Shown piece by piece: positions 1 through 10,930 of a DNA stretch of 64,000 bases. The first letter of the stretch is position 1, and every line of letters begins with the position of its first letter. Source of the stretch: Isoetes taiwanensis (Eukaryota > Streptophyta > Lycopodiopsida > Isoetales > Isoetaceae); contig JAJEKV010000251.1 in assembly GCA_021234155.1 (NCBI GenBank), positions 124,001 through 188,000 of the forward strand. Direction: 5' to 3'. The position numbers were made by a program, and so were the translations under genes. The notes below the pieces were generated by a model. That model was given only the letters and a program-made list of their open reading frames with translations. It ran no database searches and had not been told where the DNA came from.

Positions 1-789
1 TGCTTTCTTCATGCTATGAGAGTCCCCTTTTTGAAACTTTAGCATAACCCAAGGTCTCTGCATCCTTCAATTTTATTTTTGGCTCACGGCTACAAATATA
101 TTAAAAGCTTGCAAAATCTACGTGATATGAATCTCCTGCAACACCACTTTGGATTGAGGAGTAAGCAGAGTAGGATGATTTAAGCATGATCAAATTGAAC
201 TGGTTGATGCTCATGCTCGAATCCTCTAGGCACTGCTTTCTCCAGGTATTTTGTAGAAGATTTTCTTCTGTCAGTTCCACAAATGAATGCTCTTTCTATT
301 TTCAATTAACATAGGCTCTTGCTGGCACCTGCCGTGCCAGTCTGGTTCTTTAGAGCATGCATGCCATTCTATCTGCAACAAAAAATGCGGAATTAAAAAT
401 GCCATAAAGTTTTCACGGTTCTACCTTGAAAACAGTTAAATGTATTTGTTGGAAATTATTATGTTGAACGCAGGAACATAGTTAAGTGTCCCTAAAGTCA
501 TTGATTTAAATTTTAATGCCTTCACAAAAGCCTTTTTGCTTTCAAAAATCAAAGAACATATTCCCTGTTTTGCCACTATAGAGCTGAAAAAGTCCCATTC
601 CAGCAATCACCATTGTATTGAAGGTATAGCTGTATTTGCACCCTGTCCAATGCTTTGAGAACCTGAAACCTTGATCCGCCCTGTCGTTATGGGCATCACC
701 CTTCTATCTTGCGGGGCACTGAACACAAGACAAAGAAATGTAGATTCAAATTGTGCATGTTCTAGCATGTATAGACGAGTTGAGGAAGA
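1..789. other. AT-rich stretch with no recognised gene
   Basis: I see no coding pattern, no repeat ends and no RNA gene here. Short open frames on both strands lack codon bias or any recognisable motif. Confidence 0.5.
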
Positions 790-830
790 GAAACGTTCGC
801 GGCGGCCGATAGGCCGCCGCGATAAGTTTC
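790..830. repeat. GC-rich perfect hairpin
   Basis: CGCGGCGGCC, a GATA loop and GGCCGCCGCG form a perfect 10-bp stem (798-821) that extends by a T-A pair. After a small internal bulge it pairs again as GAAAC with GTTTC. It is an island of pure GC in AT-rich DNA. It could be the end of a foldback element or a structured RNA; nothing decides between them. Confidence 0.6.
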
Positions 831-1196
831 TTGTAGTTATAAAGTACGTAGATTGAAATGTGCACTTCTTAAATGAAGTATGAGAATATTGATATAGGGT
901 ACCATGATATTGTATAATAGATCTATCATCACAATAAGCTAAATGTCCTAAAGCCATACAAATTGTGGTACCAAGGATTATAAAAAAGATAGAAACGAAA
1001 GCTTGTTAGATTTCATGCATGTAATATATGGGGCGATAATATGAGCTTTTAACATACATCCCATCTTTGTGGGCAAGCAATTGCAGGCATGAAAATTGAA
1101 AGTTTCTCTCTCTCTGTCTAATAAGAGACAATACATCTTCTTGCCAACTATTTGATGCAATTGTCAGGCATTGTGTCCCCATTCAGTGACAGAATT

Positions 1197-1255
1197 GAAC
1201 TTCCATTTGAATGAGCTTCCATTTGAAGAGTTACAGGATTGAACTTCCATTTGAA
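1197..1255 (+). repeat. Three short direct repeats
   Basis: The 15-mer GAACTTCCATTTGAA occurs at 1197-1211 and 1241-1255, with a one-base variant at 1213-1227. It lies upstream of the LINE ORF1 remnant and may belong to its 5' untranslated region. Confidence 0.6.
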
Positions 1256-1513
1256 GATGACTTAAACTATAGGAAGTTCAGCTTATGTTTTTATACGTAT
1301 TTGGCGTATTTGGCGGAGGCGATATTTGGCGCTCGTTGCGCCTGTGCATATCGGAGGTCAGCAAATCAGCAGGGAACAGGGACGGACAGGTGACAGCAGA
1401 TCAAAACCACAAAAGTCATCGCAATCACAGAGGTCGTCGCAAACACAGATTTCTAGCATCGATTACAGAGGTTACGAGGGTCACAGAGACTTCTGACAGC
1501 GACTTTAGGGTTT

Positions 1514-2030
1514 TTGAGTAGTTCAAAGGGACGTAAGGGCTCTCCATCCAGAGAACTGGATGAAGATGATCTACTACTGAAGCTTGTGCATGATCTAAAA
1601 GATGAACTGATAAAACTTCGAGTGGCTGTGGAAAACCTTAAGCTACAAAATGATGAGCTGAAGACACAAAACTTAGAACTCAAAGCTCTTATCCCAGCCT
1701 TTTAGAAGCAAGAACCATCCAATTTGCAAGAAACCATTGCCAATCTAGAAACAAAACTTGCAAATTTAGTGGCAGAAACCACTAAAGAACAGATGGTCCA
1801 ACACCATGAAAGGGTTATGTCTGAACGGTTTGAGCAACAAAATCCAGAACTAGAGTCTGAAGATATTAACGTGGTAATTGATGATTTCTTTAGAGATACA
1901 ATGCACCTGCATGATCCTCAGGTGGTTCATTCTAAACACTTGGGTAAACCTGGTGGATTCAACATGCCAATTTTACTCAAATTTAGAAGTGAAGAAGCCA
2001 GGGATAGAGTCTTACATCACAGAGCTGCGG
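1514..2030 (+). pseudogene. LINE ORF1 remnant (coiled coil plus ORF1p-like RNA-binding region)
   Basis: The translated frame starts with a charged segment and a leucine/lysine heptad-like coiled coil (about residues 10-95). A conserved-looking block follows: 'VIDDFFRDTMHL', then a His-Leu-Gly-Lys and 'PILLKFRSEEARDRVL'. That order (coiled coil, acidic helix, H-x-GK, P-I-x-x-K-F, R-x-x-V-L) is the layout of L1-type ORF1 proteins, which coat LINE RNA. One in-frame TAG sits at 1703-1705 and no ATG starts the frame, so the true start is unknown. Similarity stops near 2030, where an opposite-strand gypsy integrase scrap takes over. The family assignment is inference from motif order. Confidence 0.5.
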
Positions 2031-2217
2031 CATGGCAAAAATATGCCCTTTTAGATAACCTATCTACCACAACCATCAAGGCATCAAAGCTCCCTGTTGT
2101 CTTTGGAAGGCCCACTATGAAATCCATGCTGACAACTTCCCACTTGGCATCTGGCACCGCCCAAGGTTCCAAAGCTTCCGGGATTCGAAGTTGAGCAAAT
2201 TTTGATGGTGAAGTCAA
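2025..2217 (-). pseudogene. Ty3/gypsy integrase fragment
   Basis: The minus-strand frame reads 'WEVVSMDFIVGLPKT' and then 'VVVDRLSKRAYF'. This is the start of the retroviral-type integrase core of Ty3/gypsy elements, including the first catalytic Asp (in MDFI). The second Asp and the Glu are missing, so only about 60 residues survive. It abuts the plus-strand LINE ORF1 remnant at about 2030, so one broken element was joined to another. No LTR was found next to it. Confidence 0.75.
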
Positions 2218-2404
2218 GTGTTCATTTAAAGTAGTGATATTATCAAGGAAGTTCTATTCCTGAGCAGTCCATCCTCGCTGGCTTGTACTTCCTCCTTAGT
2301 TAAAGCACCCTTGCTTGAAGTCTAAATCTGATACTATTATGGGCCTATACATCTGAGATAGGCCCTTCCTAGGAGATATGTCCAGCCTCATCCATGGAAT
2401 AATT

Positions 2405-2620
2405 TAAGGGTTAAACTTAGCTATTTGGCAATTTTTTTGCCACATTTTTAAAAAATGTTGGCTAAAGTTAATGAAAAAAAGAACGAATTTTAGCTTAACT
2501 TTTTTCGCAGGTGCACCAACCGTCCAGCTCTTTAGCCAAACAGTAGAAAGTAAGAGCGTGAAATCTGTAAAATTTAGCTAAGCCATAGAAACTTCTAAAA
2601 TGAGTTTCGCGCTAGTTTAG
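2405..2620 (+). repeat. Degenerate repeat, partner of 7915-8125
   Basis: This stretch and the one beyond the Copia element share scattered blocks: the 'TTTAGC-AAACA-TAGAAAGTA' region, flanking T-rich runs and a following 'TTTAGATAA/TTTAGCTAA'. They look like two diverged copies of one old sequence lying either side of the Copia insertion. Confidence 0.35.
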
Positions 2621-2645
2621 CTAATGTAATTCTTGATAATAAGAA

Positions 2646-3064
2646 TGTTAAATATTCATGTTATAATGTTATAAAGGCATTGGGTTGAATTCAAGAGCTA
2701 GGACGAAATTAGAATTCCCTGGTGATGAGAAAGTCTTGTGTAGGTGGAAGGATGGGAAATCGACAACATGCCTGATGTGTAGAGGTTGAGATAAACTTAC
2801 CTGTTCCAGATTGGAGGAGACAGATGAAGGAGTGATAGACGACGTAAGTGGGTTGAGCAGCTAGGCCAGACTGCAAGGTTGAGAATCGGCTAAGGGAGAA
2901 ATTTGTGCTACAGTAATCGGTCCTTCAGTTGTTTAGTGAAAATACAATTGGATTATTGTCTTGTTCTAATTGTATAGCTTTGTTACGATGAATACCTTGC
3001 TAGCATATTGGATCAATAGATAATTTGAAGTTATTCTCAAAATCAATTGTCAATTAAAATCACA
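2646..3064 (+). repeat. Copia 5' LTR
   Basis: It begins TGTTAAATATTC and ends AAATCACA. It lacks two short stretches present in the 3' LTR (about 7 bp near 2694 and 12 bp near 2848) and is otherwise nearly identical. The promoter and transcript start are not resolved. Confidence 0.95.
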
Positions 3065-3066
3065 AT

Positions 3067-3078
3067 TGGTATCAGAGC
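3067..3078 (+). other. Copia primer binding site
   Basis: TGGTATCAGAGC, two bases after the LTR, is the standard plant retrotransposon site complementary to the 3' end of initiator tRNA-Met. Confidence 0.93.
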
Positions 3079-3087
3079 TGGTGAAAA

Positions 3088-4080
3088 ATGGGTAGCAGGT
3101 ATGAAGCAACTCTCTTATCCCAAGTAGATGTGTATGAAGGGGGTTCTAGATTCCAGGTGTGGAAAGAAAAAATCATACTGTCCTGGAAGCTGAAGATTTG
3201 CTGGAAATAGTTACAGGAGCAGGAGAGAACAGTCAAGTAGCAGCGGCAGCAATGTCTACTAAAGCTAGTTCATCCTCGGGGAAGAATGATGCAGTAACCA
3301 CAACTAGTGAGGGAGAAGGGACTAGTGCATCAGGTATGTTATCAACTGCTGCAAAAATTAAAGAAGCAAAAGGGATACTCTCAAGCAAGGTTGGTCCGTC
3401 TATTCTGTTAAAGATCAGGGGCAAAAGCCCAAAGGGAATTTGGGATTACTTGCTTGAACATTTTGAATCCAAGACCTCTTCACAAATAGATGTATTGGAT
3501 AAAGAGCTGCGACAGATGCAATATCATGGATTTCTTTAAGAATTTTCATAACACAGTTGCAGATTTGGAAGAAGCTGGGGTTCACATGACGCAGCAGCAT
3601 CAGGTGCTTAACATAGCAAGATCGCTTGTTGGACATGATAATTTGGCAACGTTGATTAGAAATGTAGCAAAGACAAGAGAGCAAGCAGAAGAAATGATCA
3701 GGACGGAGTTTGATCAAAAAACCTTAAGCCGGAAGGACGAGGAGAAAACTGAGATACTTTATTCAAAGTATAGAGCTAGAGGTGGTAATCCTCAAAGAGG
3801 AAGAGGTGGAACTGTAGGTTCCGAATTGGACCCTGCTTCTATTGCAATTTATATGGGCACCTGAAGGTGGACTGTCCACGCATCAAAGGCATTGAGTGCT
3901 TCAATTGCGGCGGTAAAGGACATATAGCATCCAAGTGTTCCACTCCAAAATTGAGCAGAGGAAGGGGCAGAGCAGGGGCTAGCAGAGGAAGGAACACGAT
4001 CAGGAAGAATCCTGACGTGAACTTGGCAGAGGAGGTTGAGCCAGAAGAGGAGCTTGATGAGCAAGCCGAGGTAAGTCCTA
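3088..4080 (+). pseudogene. Copia gag with CCHC zinc knuckle, frameshifted
   Basis: Gag would form the particle around the element RNA. The frame starts at ATG 3088 shortly after the primer site, then shifts near 3170, 3535 and 3865. Readable pieces include 'IDVLDKELRQMQYHG', 'HNTVADLEEAGV' and 'MTQQHQVLNIARSL', typical of Copia gag. An intact zinc knuckle C-x2-C-x4-H-x4-C lies at 3897-3938, followed by an Arg/Gly-rich stretch. At least three frame changes mean no full-length gag can be made. Confidence 0.9.
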
Positions 4081-4800
4081 TTGTTTTGCCTATGAAAAAT
4101 GAGAGCAACAAACATAATACTAATGAGTTGTTCATACTAGATAGTGGAGCTGAGAGATGCATAGCATCTTCTCCAAAACTTTTGAAGGAATGTGTTGCAA
4201 AGAGAAATGGACATGTACAACTGGGAGATGGCGGTCTGAAGTAGATTGAAGGCATGGGAATCTTAGAGGTGTTTGATTTAGATGGTAAAAGTGTAAATTT
4301 TAAGCAGGTTTTGTGTGTGCCCACGCTTGTCAGAAATCTGATATCTGTAGCTCAGTTAGTGGATATGGGCTACAAGCTCAATTTTGACAAGTTGGAATGT
4401 AAGATTTTTTTGAATAATAAACTTAAGTTTGTGGGAAGACGTGTTGGAAATTTGTTTGCCTTAAATGAAAAAACAGTGCAATAAGTGTTAACGTTGCATT
4501 ATTGCCTTCACTAAAATTATGGCATCAAACGCTTTGCCATGCAAATAAGAAAAACATCAAACTAATGGAAAAGAGAAAAATTATTCAAATCGGAGCAGAC
4601 AAAAATGACTCTTGGATATGCAGGGGTTGTATGCTAGGTAAATCAGCAAGGTTACCTTTTAAAAGATCATCAAAAAGAGCAACAAAAATTCTGCAATTAG
4701 TACATACAGACTTGTGCAGTCCAATTAATGTAAGGAGTATGTCTGGAAAACAGTACTTTATTACATTTATTGATGACTACAGTAGGAGATCAAAATGTTG
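4081..4800 (+). pseudogene. Copia protease and integrase N-terminus, broken
   Basis: An aspartic protease active site 'LDSGAE' starts near 4137. Downstream is the GAG-pre-integrase zinc region, with paired His ('WHQTLCHAN') and paired Cys ('CRGCMLGK'), followed by 'VHTDLCSPI', which carries the first catalytic Asp of integrase. Breaks are a TAG at 4242, a TAA plus frame change near 4482-4500, and a frame change near 4800. Confidence 0.9.
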
Positions 4801-4822
4801 AGAAGCAAAGATCAAGCATACA

Positions 4823-6022
4823 ATGCTTTCAAGTTTTTTAAAGCTGAAGTGGAGAATGCAACAGGAAAAAAAAATTAAATGTGTAAGGTCAGATAGGGGT
4901 GGAGAATATCTTTCTGAAAGATTCAAACTGTTCTGCTTAAAGCATGGCATAAAAAGGCAGCTTACAGTTAGTCACACTCCCCAGCAGAATGGGATAGCAG
5001 AAAGAAAGAATCGTACAATTCTTAATGCAGTAAGGTCTATGCTTAAGTTTACAGGACTGCCAAACTATTTATGGAAAGAAGTAGCAAGAACTGCAGTGTT
5101 CGTACAAAACATGTTATCATCTACAAGTATCAAAGGAAAAATTCCAGAATCTCTATGGTCTGACAAGGATATAAACTATGATGCATTAAGAGCATATGGC
5201 TGTCTTGCATATGCTCATATACCAATTGCGTTAACGAAAAAATTAGACAAAAGAGCACGGATAACATATATAGTTGGATATGATGCTAATTCAAAGGGTT
5301 ATAGACTTTACGATCCTATGAGGAAGACTGTTATAGTCAGCAGGGATGTGGTATTTGACGAGACGATCTTGTATAAATTTAAATCCAGTGATGAAGAAAG
5401 AAAGGTCAATAAAATTGTGAACTTGCAAGATGATGTAGATCAAATTATTGATGATGATGATGAAGAGAGTATAGAGAATGTGCAGCAGGTTAGACCAAAT
5501 AGACCAGTTGAGAAGGCTGAAGCAGTTGGACCAGAAGATCAAGAACAAGTTTTAGCCAAAAATAATAATGACATAGCTAGTCTAGTAACTTCTGATAACA
5601 CAATAGACAAGAAGGCTAAGAGGAAGCATACACAAATAGAAGTACTAAAGGAAGACACAAAAGTAAATACAGCGAAGTATGGCAGAGATGTTGAAGGGAG
5701 AAGTCTCAGACATAGACAAGAAGGATTCAAAGGATTAGAAGAAGATATCAGTGCAGACGTTTTAGTTGCTCTAGATCTAGACGTGCCTAATAGTTATGAT
5801 GAAGCAATTACAGCTCCAGATGCAGATAAATGGATTGAAGCAATGAGAGATGAGATGAATTCATTCATAAGGACAGACACCTATGAAGTTACAGACATGC
5901 CTGAAAACAGAAATGTTGTAGGCAATAAATGGATATACAAAATCAAGTTGAGCACAAATGGTACAACTCCAAAATACAAAGCTAGACTTGTGGCGCATCG
6001 GTTTTCTAAAAAAGGAGTCTAG
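4823..6022 (+). pseudogene. Copia integrase core to reverse transcriptase start
   Basis: This is the longest undamaged stretch (about 400 residues). It holds the second Asp of integrase in 'RSDRGGEYLS' and the Glu in 'NGIAERKNRTIL', spaced as in the D,D35E family, then the acidic linker. The first reverse transcriptase block follows ('NKWIYKIKLSTNGT', 'YKARLVAHRFSKKG'). The frame is lost near 6010 inside reverse transcriptase. Confidence 0.93.
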
Positions 6023-7354
6023 ACTACAAGGAGACATTCTCGCCCATCGTAAAAATGACAAGTATATAAGAGCACTGTTAGCCATGGCTAATGCTTACAA
6101 ATTAGAAGTACATCATATGGATGTTAGCACAGCCTTCTTGAATGCAAATTTAAACGAGGAGATCTTTATGAAGCAAGCACGAGGATTTGAAGTTGAAGGA
6201 AATAAAGTGTGGAAACTAAAAAGAGCAGTATATGGTCTAAGATAGGCTCCAAGAGAATGCTACAGGTGCATGGATGCATATCTTCAAGAACAAGGGTTTG
6301 CAAAGCTTAGAAATGATGGAAATCTTTATGCTCTAAGAACTGGAAATGGATATTGCATAATCGCTTTGTACATAGATGATTGCATAATGGCAGCTTCGAA
6401 CATGGATAATCTGAATAAATGCAAGAGCATTCTAAAAGAAAGGTTTAAAATGGTCGATCTGGGAGAATTAAGAAAGTTTCTTAGAATTGAGGTCATCAGA
6501 GACAAGGAATAACAGTTCATGCAATTGCAACAAACTAGATATGCTGAAGCAGTACTTAAAAGATTTGGCTTGCAAGATTGTAATGACGTTAAAACACCTC
6601 TAGTAGCTGGGCAGAAACTTAATGAATACATGCAACTACAAAATGTAGAAGAAAAAGAAAAAATGGATAAAAAACCCTATCGTGAGTTAGTGGGCTGTCT
6701 TTCATACTTATCATCATGTACGAGGCCAGACATTACGTTCGCATTGAATCTTCTAAGCAGATATAGTTCAAACCCAGGACAAATGCACTGGATTGCTGCA
6801 AAAAGGGTACTTAGATATCTAAAAGGTACTCTAAATCATAGCTTATTTATTGACTGCAAAGATCTAAAGCTTACTGCATATGCTGACTCAGACGGGGCAG
6901 AAGATTTGGATGGTAGGAGATCCACCTCAGGATTTATTTTATTGCTAGATAATGTTCCTATCTCATGGAAATGCAAAAAGCAGACAACTATAGCATTATC
7001 CATAGCGAAAGCGGATATGCAACAACTTGTTTAGCTGCTAAGGAGATTATATGGTGCAAAAGATTGTTAATAGAACTTGGGATGAAGCAAGAGAAAGCTA
7101 CTGTATTATATTCTGATAATCAGAGTTGCATTGCCATGTGCAAAAATCCAGTACTGCACGAAAGGTCGAAACGTTTAGAGATTCAAATGCATTTTGTCAG
7201 GGATGTAGTTAACAAAGGCATAATTCAGATATGCTATATAAATACAGAAGAGCAATTGGCTGATTTGCTGACAAAGCCATTAACAGAAACAAGATACAAA
7301 AATCTGAAACAGAGATTAAACTGCTGCTGTTATAACATGAAAGGGGGATGTTAA
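5958..7354 (+). pseudogene. Copia reverse transcriptase and RNase H, broken
   Basis: Reverse transcriptase motifs follow in order: 'HHMDVSTAFLNANLNEEI', then 'LYIDDCIMA' (the YxDD catalytic box), then 'MVDLGELRKFL'. RNase H follows ('AYADSDGAEDLDGRRSTSG', 'SDNQSCIAM'). The frame contains TAG at 6243 and TAA at 6510, both where relatives of this family normally have glutamine, and it shifts near 7000. The C-terminal 'QLADLLTKPL' is the usual Copia ending. Confidence 0.93.
7339..7348 (+). other. Copia polypurine tract
   Basis: GAAAGGGGGA directly precedes the 3' LTR and is the expected primer for second-strand synthesis. Confidence 0.88.
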
Positions 7355-7786
7355 ATATTCATGTTATAATGTTATAAAGACATTGGGTTGAATTCAAGAC
7401 ATAGAGGCTAGGACGAAATTAGAATTCCCTGGTGATGAGAAAGTCTTGTGTAGGTGGAAGGATGGGAAATCGACAACATGCCTGATGTGTAGAGGTTGAG
7501 ATAAACTTACCTGTTCCAGATTGGAGGAGACAGATGAAGGAGTGATAGACGACGTAAGGTCGGCAGTGATTGGGTTGAGCAGCTAGGCCAGACTGCAAGG
7601 TTGAGAATCGGCTAAGGGAGAAATTTGTGCTACAGTAATCGGTCCTTCAGTTGTTTAGTGAAGATACAATTGGATTATTGTCTTGTTCTAATTGTATAGC
7701 TTTGTTACGATGAATACCTTGCTAGCATATTGGATCAATAGATAATTTGAAGTTATTCTCAAAATCAATTGTCAATTAAAATCACA
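7349..7786 (+). repeat. Copia 3' LTR
   Basis: It begins TGTTAAATATTC and ends AATCACA, with the AAGAA duplication right after it. It is 19 bp longer than the 5' LTR through two short extra stretches. Confidence 0.95.
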
Positions 7787-7806
7787 AAGAACACATGATA
7801 ATAACT

Positions 7807-7920
7807 TATTTTCTAGCATCCATGTTCCAATATGAGGCCTAGATTTGGCTAGTTGACATTTTCTTAACATTTATTTTCTAGCATCCATGTTCCAATTTGA
7901 GGCCTAGACTTGGCTAGCTA
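7807..7920 (+). repeat. Tandem duplication of about 50 bp
   Basis: 'TTTTCTAGCATCCATGTTCC' and the following 25 bases occur twice (7807-7857 and 7871-7920) with a few substitutions. Confidence 0.8.
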
Positions 7921-9095
7921 ACATTTTTTCAGCATATTTTTACAAAAAAAATGACTAACGTAAATGAATATAACTGGAAAAGGGTATAATAAATTTAGTT
8001 TAACATTTTTCATACCCGCACTGCAGAATGTTCTGGGATGAATTTTGGGTTACTTTAGCTAAACACTAGAAAGTATGAGAGGAAAAATTTGTAGAGTTTA
8101 GATAAATAACTCATCTTTTAGAAACTCTTGATGTGTCTAGTTGATGAAGTCATCTACTTGTTGATGGCATAGCTGTAACACTAGTCGTCGATGTGGGGCC
8201 CTTCCTCGAGACAATATGGCACTTGGAGAATATCCTTGACTAGAGGGTGTACCTCCCCTAATGTGATCAATGGTGTAAGTGCCATGATGCCCATTGGCTG
8301 TTGCATAGCCCTTCTTGGCAACTCTTGTATCTATTCTTGATGTGGCAGTCGCCCTTCCTGTAGGCTCCTCTTTATTATTTGTGTTCAGGCTTCCTTGTAC
8401 ACTATCTTGGCCTTTGATTTGCTGAAGTTTCCTCCATAAGGTTGCCATCTGCTTTCAAATTCGTCAATGTTGTCGAGTGGCTTCCGTGTTGAGGGCTTGA
8501 GGATCTGCAATGAAGGTTTTCCTGACCTATTTGACTGCCCTAAAGTGCACAAGGCAGTTAATACTACTACAACAATAATTATTTATATCTACTTACTCTA
8601 CAATCTCTATATTTATGTCTCTATATTTATGTCTTTATCTACTCTAACCCCAAATGACCCACTTGGCATTTGGCACTTTACTAGGCACTGAGAAGGGTAC
8701 TTATTTACTGTCATGGGGTGATATAAAGTGTGTTGGACTAAATTACCTAGGTAGAATGAATTCCTAGATAATTATCTATGATACAAAGGCATGGCGGGAG
8801 ACACTTGATGGTGGTGCATCTATAGCATGTGTTGGTGTGTCATACCAACGTGTGACAACAATTTCTAAGCCCTTGACAACTAGCCGGGTTGCTAAGAAAA
8901 ATATTTGATTATACTATCTATGTATAGACGAGAAGACACTTAGCAAGATAAGAGCGACAACTAAGCTACGATGAATGCAGATGCTGTCTCTATCTAGCTT
9001 AAGATTCTTGGTTCTAACTCTAAGGATCTTGGCCATTAATATTATCCAACATGATTAAAGCTTAAATTTAACTAAGGATTATAATTCGAACATAA
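7921..9095. other. No gene recognised
   Basis: Apart from the degenerate partner (7915-8125) of 2405-2620, I see nothing supported. A minus-strand frame of 103 codons at 8137-8448 has no recognisable motif. Confidence 0.4.
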
Positions 9096-9097
9096 AC

Positions 9098-9185
9098 AAT
9101 GGCCCCCCTCAGTGGTTGGCACGGGGGGTTTTAGGAGGTTCATCCCCGTGGGTGGGAGGTTTGATTCTCGTTGCTGTGAGAATTT
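9098..9185 (+). repeat. tRNA-like promoter boxes (possible SINE head)
   Basis: 'CTCAGTGGTTGG' resembles an RNA polymerase III A box, and 'GGAGGTTTGATTCTC' about 50 bases on resembles a B box. No tail or target duplication was found, so this may be only a decayed SINE head. Confidence 0.3.
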
Positions 9186-9304
9186 TTTTAAGATGAGGTT
9201 CAAAAGGATTGGAAAGCTAGAATGGAGTGCTATAAGACACTAGAACGCATGGCAAATAGTTAAAATGTGCATGGAGAACTTTTTGTAGGCAAAATTTTCA
9301 AAAT

Positions 9305-9870
9305 TTTCACTGAAGAACTTGTTAATCAGGTTACGTTGAGCCAAAGACGATGTGTTATAACCTTAGAGGCAGGCGCTGAGTGACCCGAGTAGGTCGATTG
9401 AAGAACTTATCAACTATGTTACGTTGCGCAAAAGACGCATGCGTCATAACCGCAGAGCCAGGCACTGAGTGACCCGAGTGGGTCGATTTCGGCTAAATCT
9501 CAGATATAAAGTACTAGGATGCAAGTTTAGCTCAATTTTAGGCTATCTAGCAATTTATTTCATGTTAATCCGACACCTTTAAGCAAAAAAAAAAAGGCAA
9601 ATCGGGTTACTCTGCACGAAAGGGGTCTGCATTTTCAACACATAGGGCTTTGGTGCGGTGTGATCCGGGAGGATCAATCTTGGCAATTTAACAACATTTT
9701 TAGGAATTTTAAAGTTTTAGGATGCAAGATTTTCATGATGTTAAGCTATCTAGCAACTTTTCTCGTGTCGATCCGACAAATTTAAGTACAGATAAGGCCA
9801 AATTGGGTTACTCCACGCGAAAGGGGTTTGTGTTCTCAACGTAGAGGCCTCTGACACGGTTTGACCCCAG
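9305..9870 (+). repeat. Two consecutive imperfect tandem duplications
   Basis: A unit of about 95 bp containing 'GAGTGACCCGAGT' is present twice (about 9305-9400 and 9400-9490). Next, a unit of about 160-200 bp starting 'TAGGATGCAAG' and containing 'CGAAAGGGGT' is present twice (about 9510-9675 and 9716-9867). No coding potential. Confidence 0.7.
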
Positions 9871-9876
9871 TTGACT

Positions 9877-9904
9877 TTATTTTATTTATTTATTTATTTA
9901 TTTC
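9877..9904 (+). repeat. (TTTA)n microsatellite
   Basis: About six tandem TTTA/TTTATT units. Confidence 0.85.
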
Positions 9905-10014
9905 TAAATTTGTCATTCATTCTAGGAATATATATACATACAAGCTCAAAATATTATGCAAAGATTCCTAAATTTTATCTTTTCATTCCTCCATGCCAAG
10001 TTCATGTCCTTGAG

Positions 10015-10433
10015 CTTAACAGTCCTCCTCTTGGCGTGAATGATGCAGATCTTGACCTCCTTGAAAAGTTGAAACCGCTCCGCTCTGCTTCGGCCGCTTC
10101 TTGGCGAGACCCTACCATCGTTGATGTGATTCAGTAGTCTATCTTAAACTCCTGCACAATCCCTCGATGTAGGCACTCGAAAGATGCTTTCCGAAGCATC
10201 AGATTGGTGCACCGTTGGTAGTGCCAGATCTCCCAAAAATATCTACTGTGCTTGGAATTTGGCCCATAGCAGACTTTCTTCGAAGAATCGGGTCGAGGTA
10301 GTGGAGGCTTGCTTTTTGACCCTGGTCGGCCACCTTTGACTGCCCTCGACACTCTGCTTGCAGTACCAGTAATTATGTCAGATCCATCGGTGGAGATAAA
10401 TCTTGTATGCTGCCTTCTTCTTCTCGTACTCAA
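10015..10433 (-). pseudogene. Histone H3-like pseudogene
   Basis: On the minus strand a basic N-terminal part rich in Arg, Lys, Ser and Pro leads into 'FWEIWHYQRCTNLMLRKASF' and then 'GIVQEFKIDY'. This aligns residue for residue with the alpha-N and alpha-1 helices of histone H3 (EIRRYQKSTxLLIRKLPF..., ...IAQDFKTDL). After an in-frame TGA, 'RQEAAEAE' matches H3 'LQEASEAY'. After one frameshift, 'ICIIHAKRRTVKLKDMNLA' matches the H3 C-terminal helix. Loop 1 has the length of ordinary H3, although 'TNL' is as in centromeric H3. One stop and one shift make it non-functional. A Q/E/K-rich broken frame lies just upstream (10480-10830, same strand). Confidence 0.6.
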
Positions 10434-10930
10434 TGTCTTGCTTCAGCTTAAATGGCTTCTCGCTCATCTTGTATTCCTAGTCGTCTTCTTGGGTGGCTTG
10501 GGCTGCACTAGGTATGGTGGCCGAGTGTATGCTTCGTCTGTTCTTCGGCTTCCTCCTCCTTTTCTTCCTCAGCTTCTTGCTCCCCCTCTTGTTGGTGCGG
10601 TTCTTCCTCCTCGGACTCGTCCTCCATCAGTTCATCTGGTTGTGGTTCTCTGATAACCACACTATCTTTATGTCTCTTTGTTTGCTTCTCCCTTGCCTAC
10701 CTCTTTTCCTCCCTTTCAGCCACTCTCTCCTTGCCCTTCCTTATCTTCCGTGTTGCGCTCCTCTTGCTGCTCTTCCTACTGCTGGGGTTGCTCCTGTTGC
10801 CGAGGTTGCTCCTGCTGCTTGCACCTCGCCTTCAAAAACGAACGCTACGATCTCTATTTCAGCCTTGCGATCATTCGCCTGGAGTGCTAGGTCGCTGCTC
10901 CTCTAAGAGTGATATGATTCGTCTAAAGAG
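10434..10930 (-). pseudogene. Acidic, Gln/Glu/Lys-rich broken frame upstream of the H3-like segment
   Basis: Minus-strand translation gives runs such as 'ELMEDESEEEEPHQQEGE' and Arg/Lys-rich stretches, interrupted by stops and frame changes. It could be a gag-like or nuclear-protein relic, or low-complexity sequence. I do not recognise it. The plus-strand frames here (Leu/Pro/Cys rich) are shadows. Confidence 0.3.

Larger units (their letters stand above)
2646..7786 (+). mobile_element. Ty1/Copia LTR retrotransposon, structurally complete, frames broken
   Basis: The element has two LTRs with TG...CA ends, flanked by the 5-bp duplication AAGAA (2641-2645 and 7787-7791). It has an initiator-tRNA-Met primer site, a polypurine tract, and a gag-protease-integrase-reverse transcriptase-RNase H order, which is the Copia order. 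The LTRs (419 and 438 bp) differ by two G/A substitutions and two gaps of 7 and 12 bp. The internal frames carry several frameshifts and stops, so this copy cannot make its own proteins. Near-identical LTRs with a badly damaged interior suggest it was moved by the enzymes of a sister element, or that the LTRs were homogenised. Confidence 0.96.

Noticed and set aside
607-957. 116-codon minus-strand frame over the GC hairpin
   Set aside because: Composition is driven by the hairpin; no family and no splice context.
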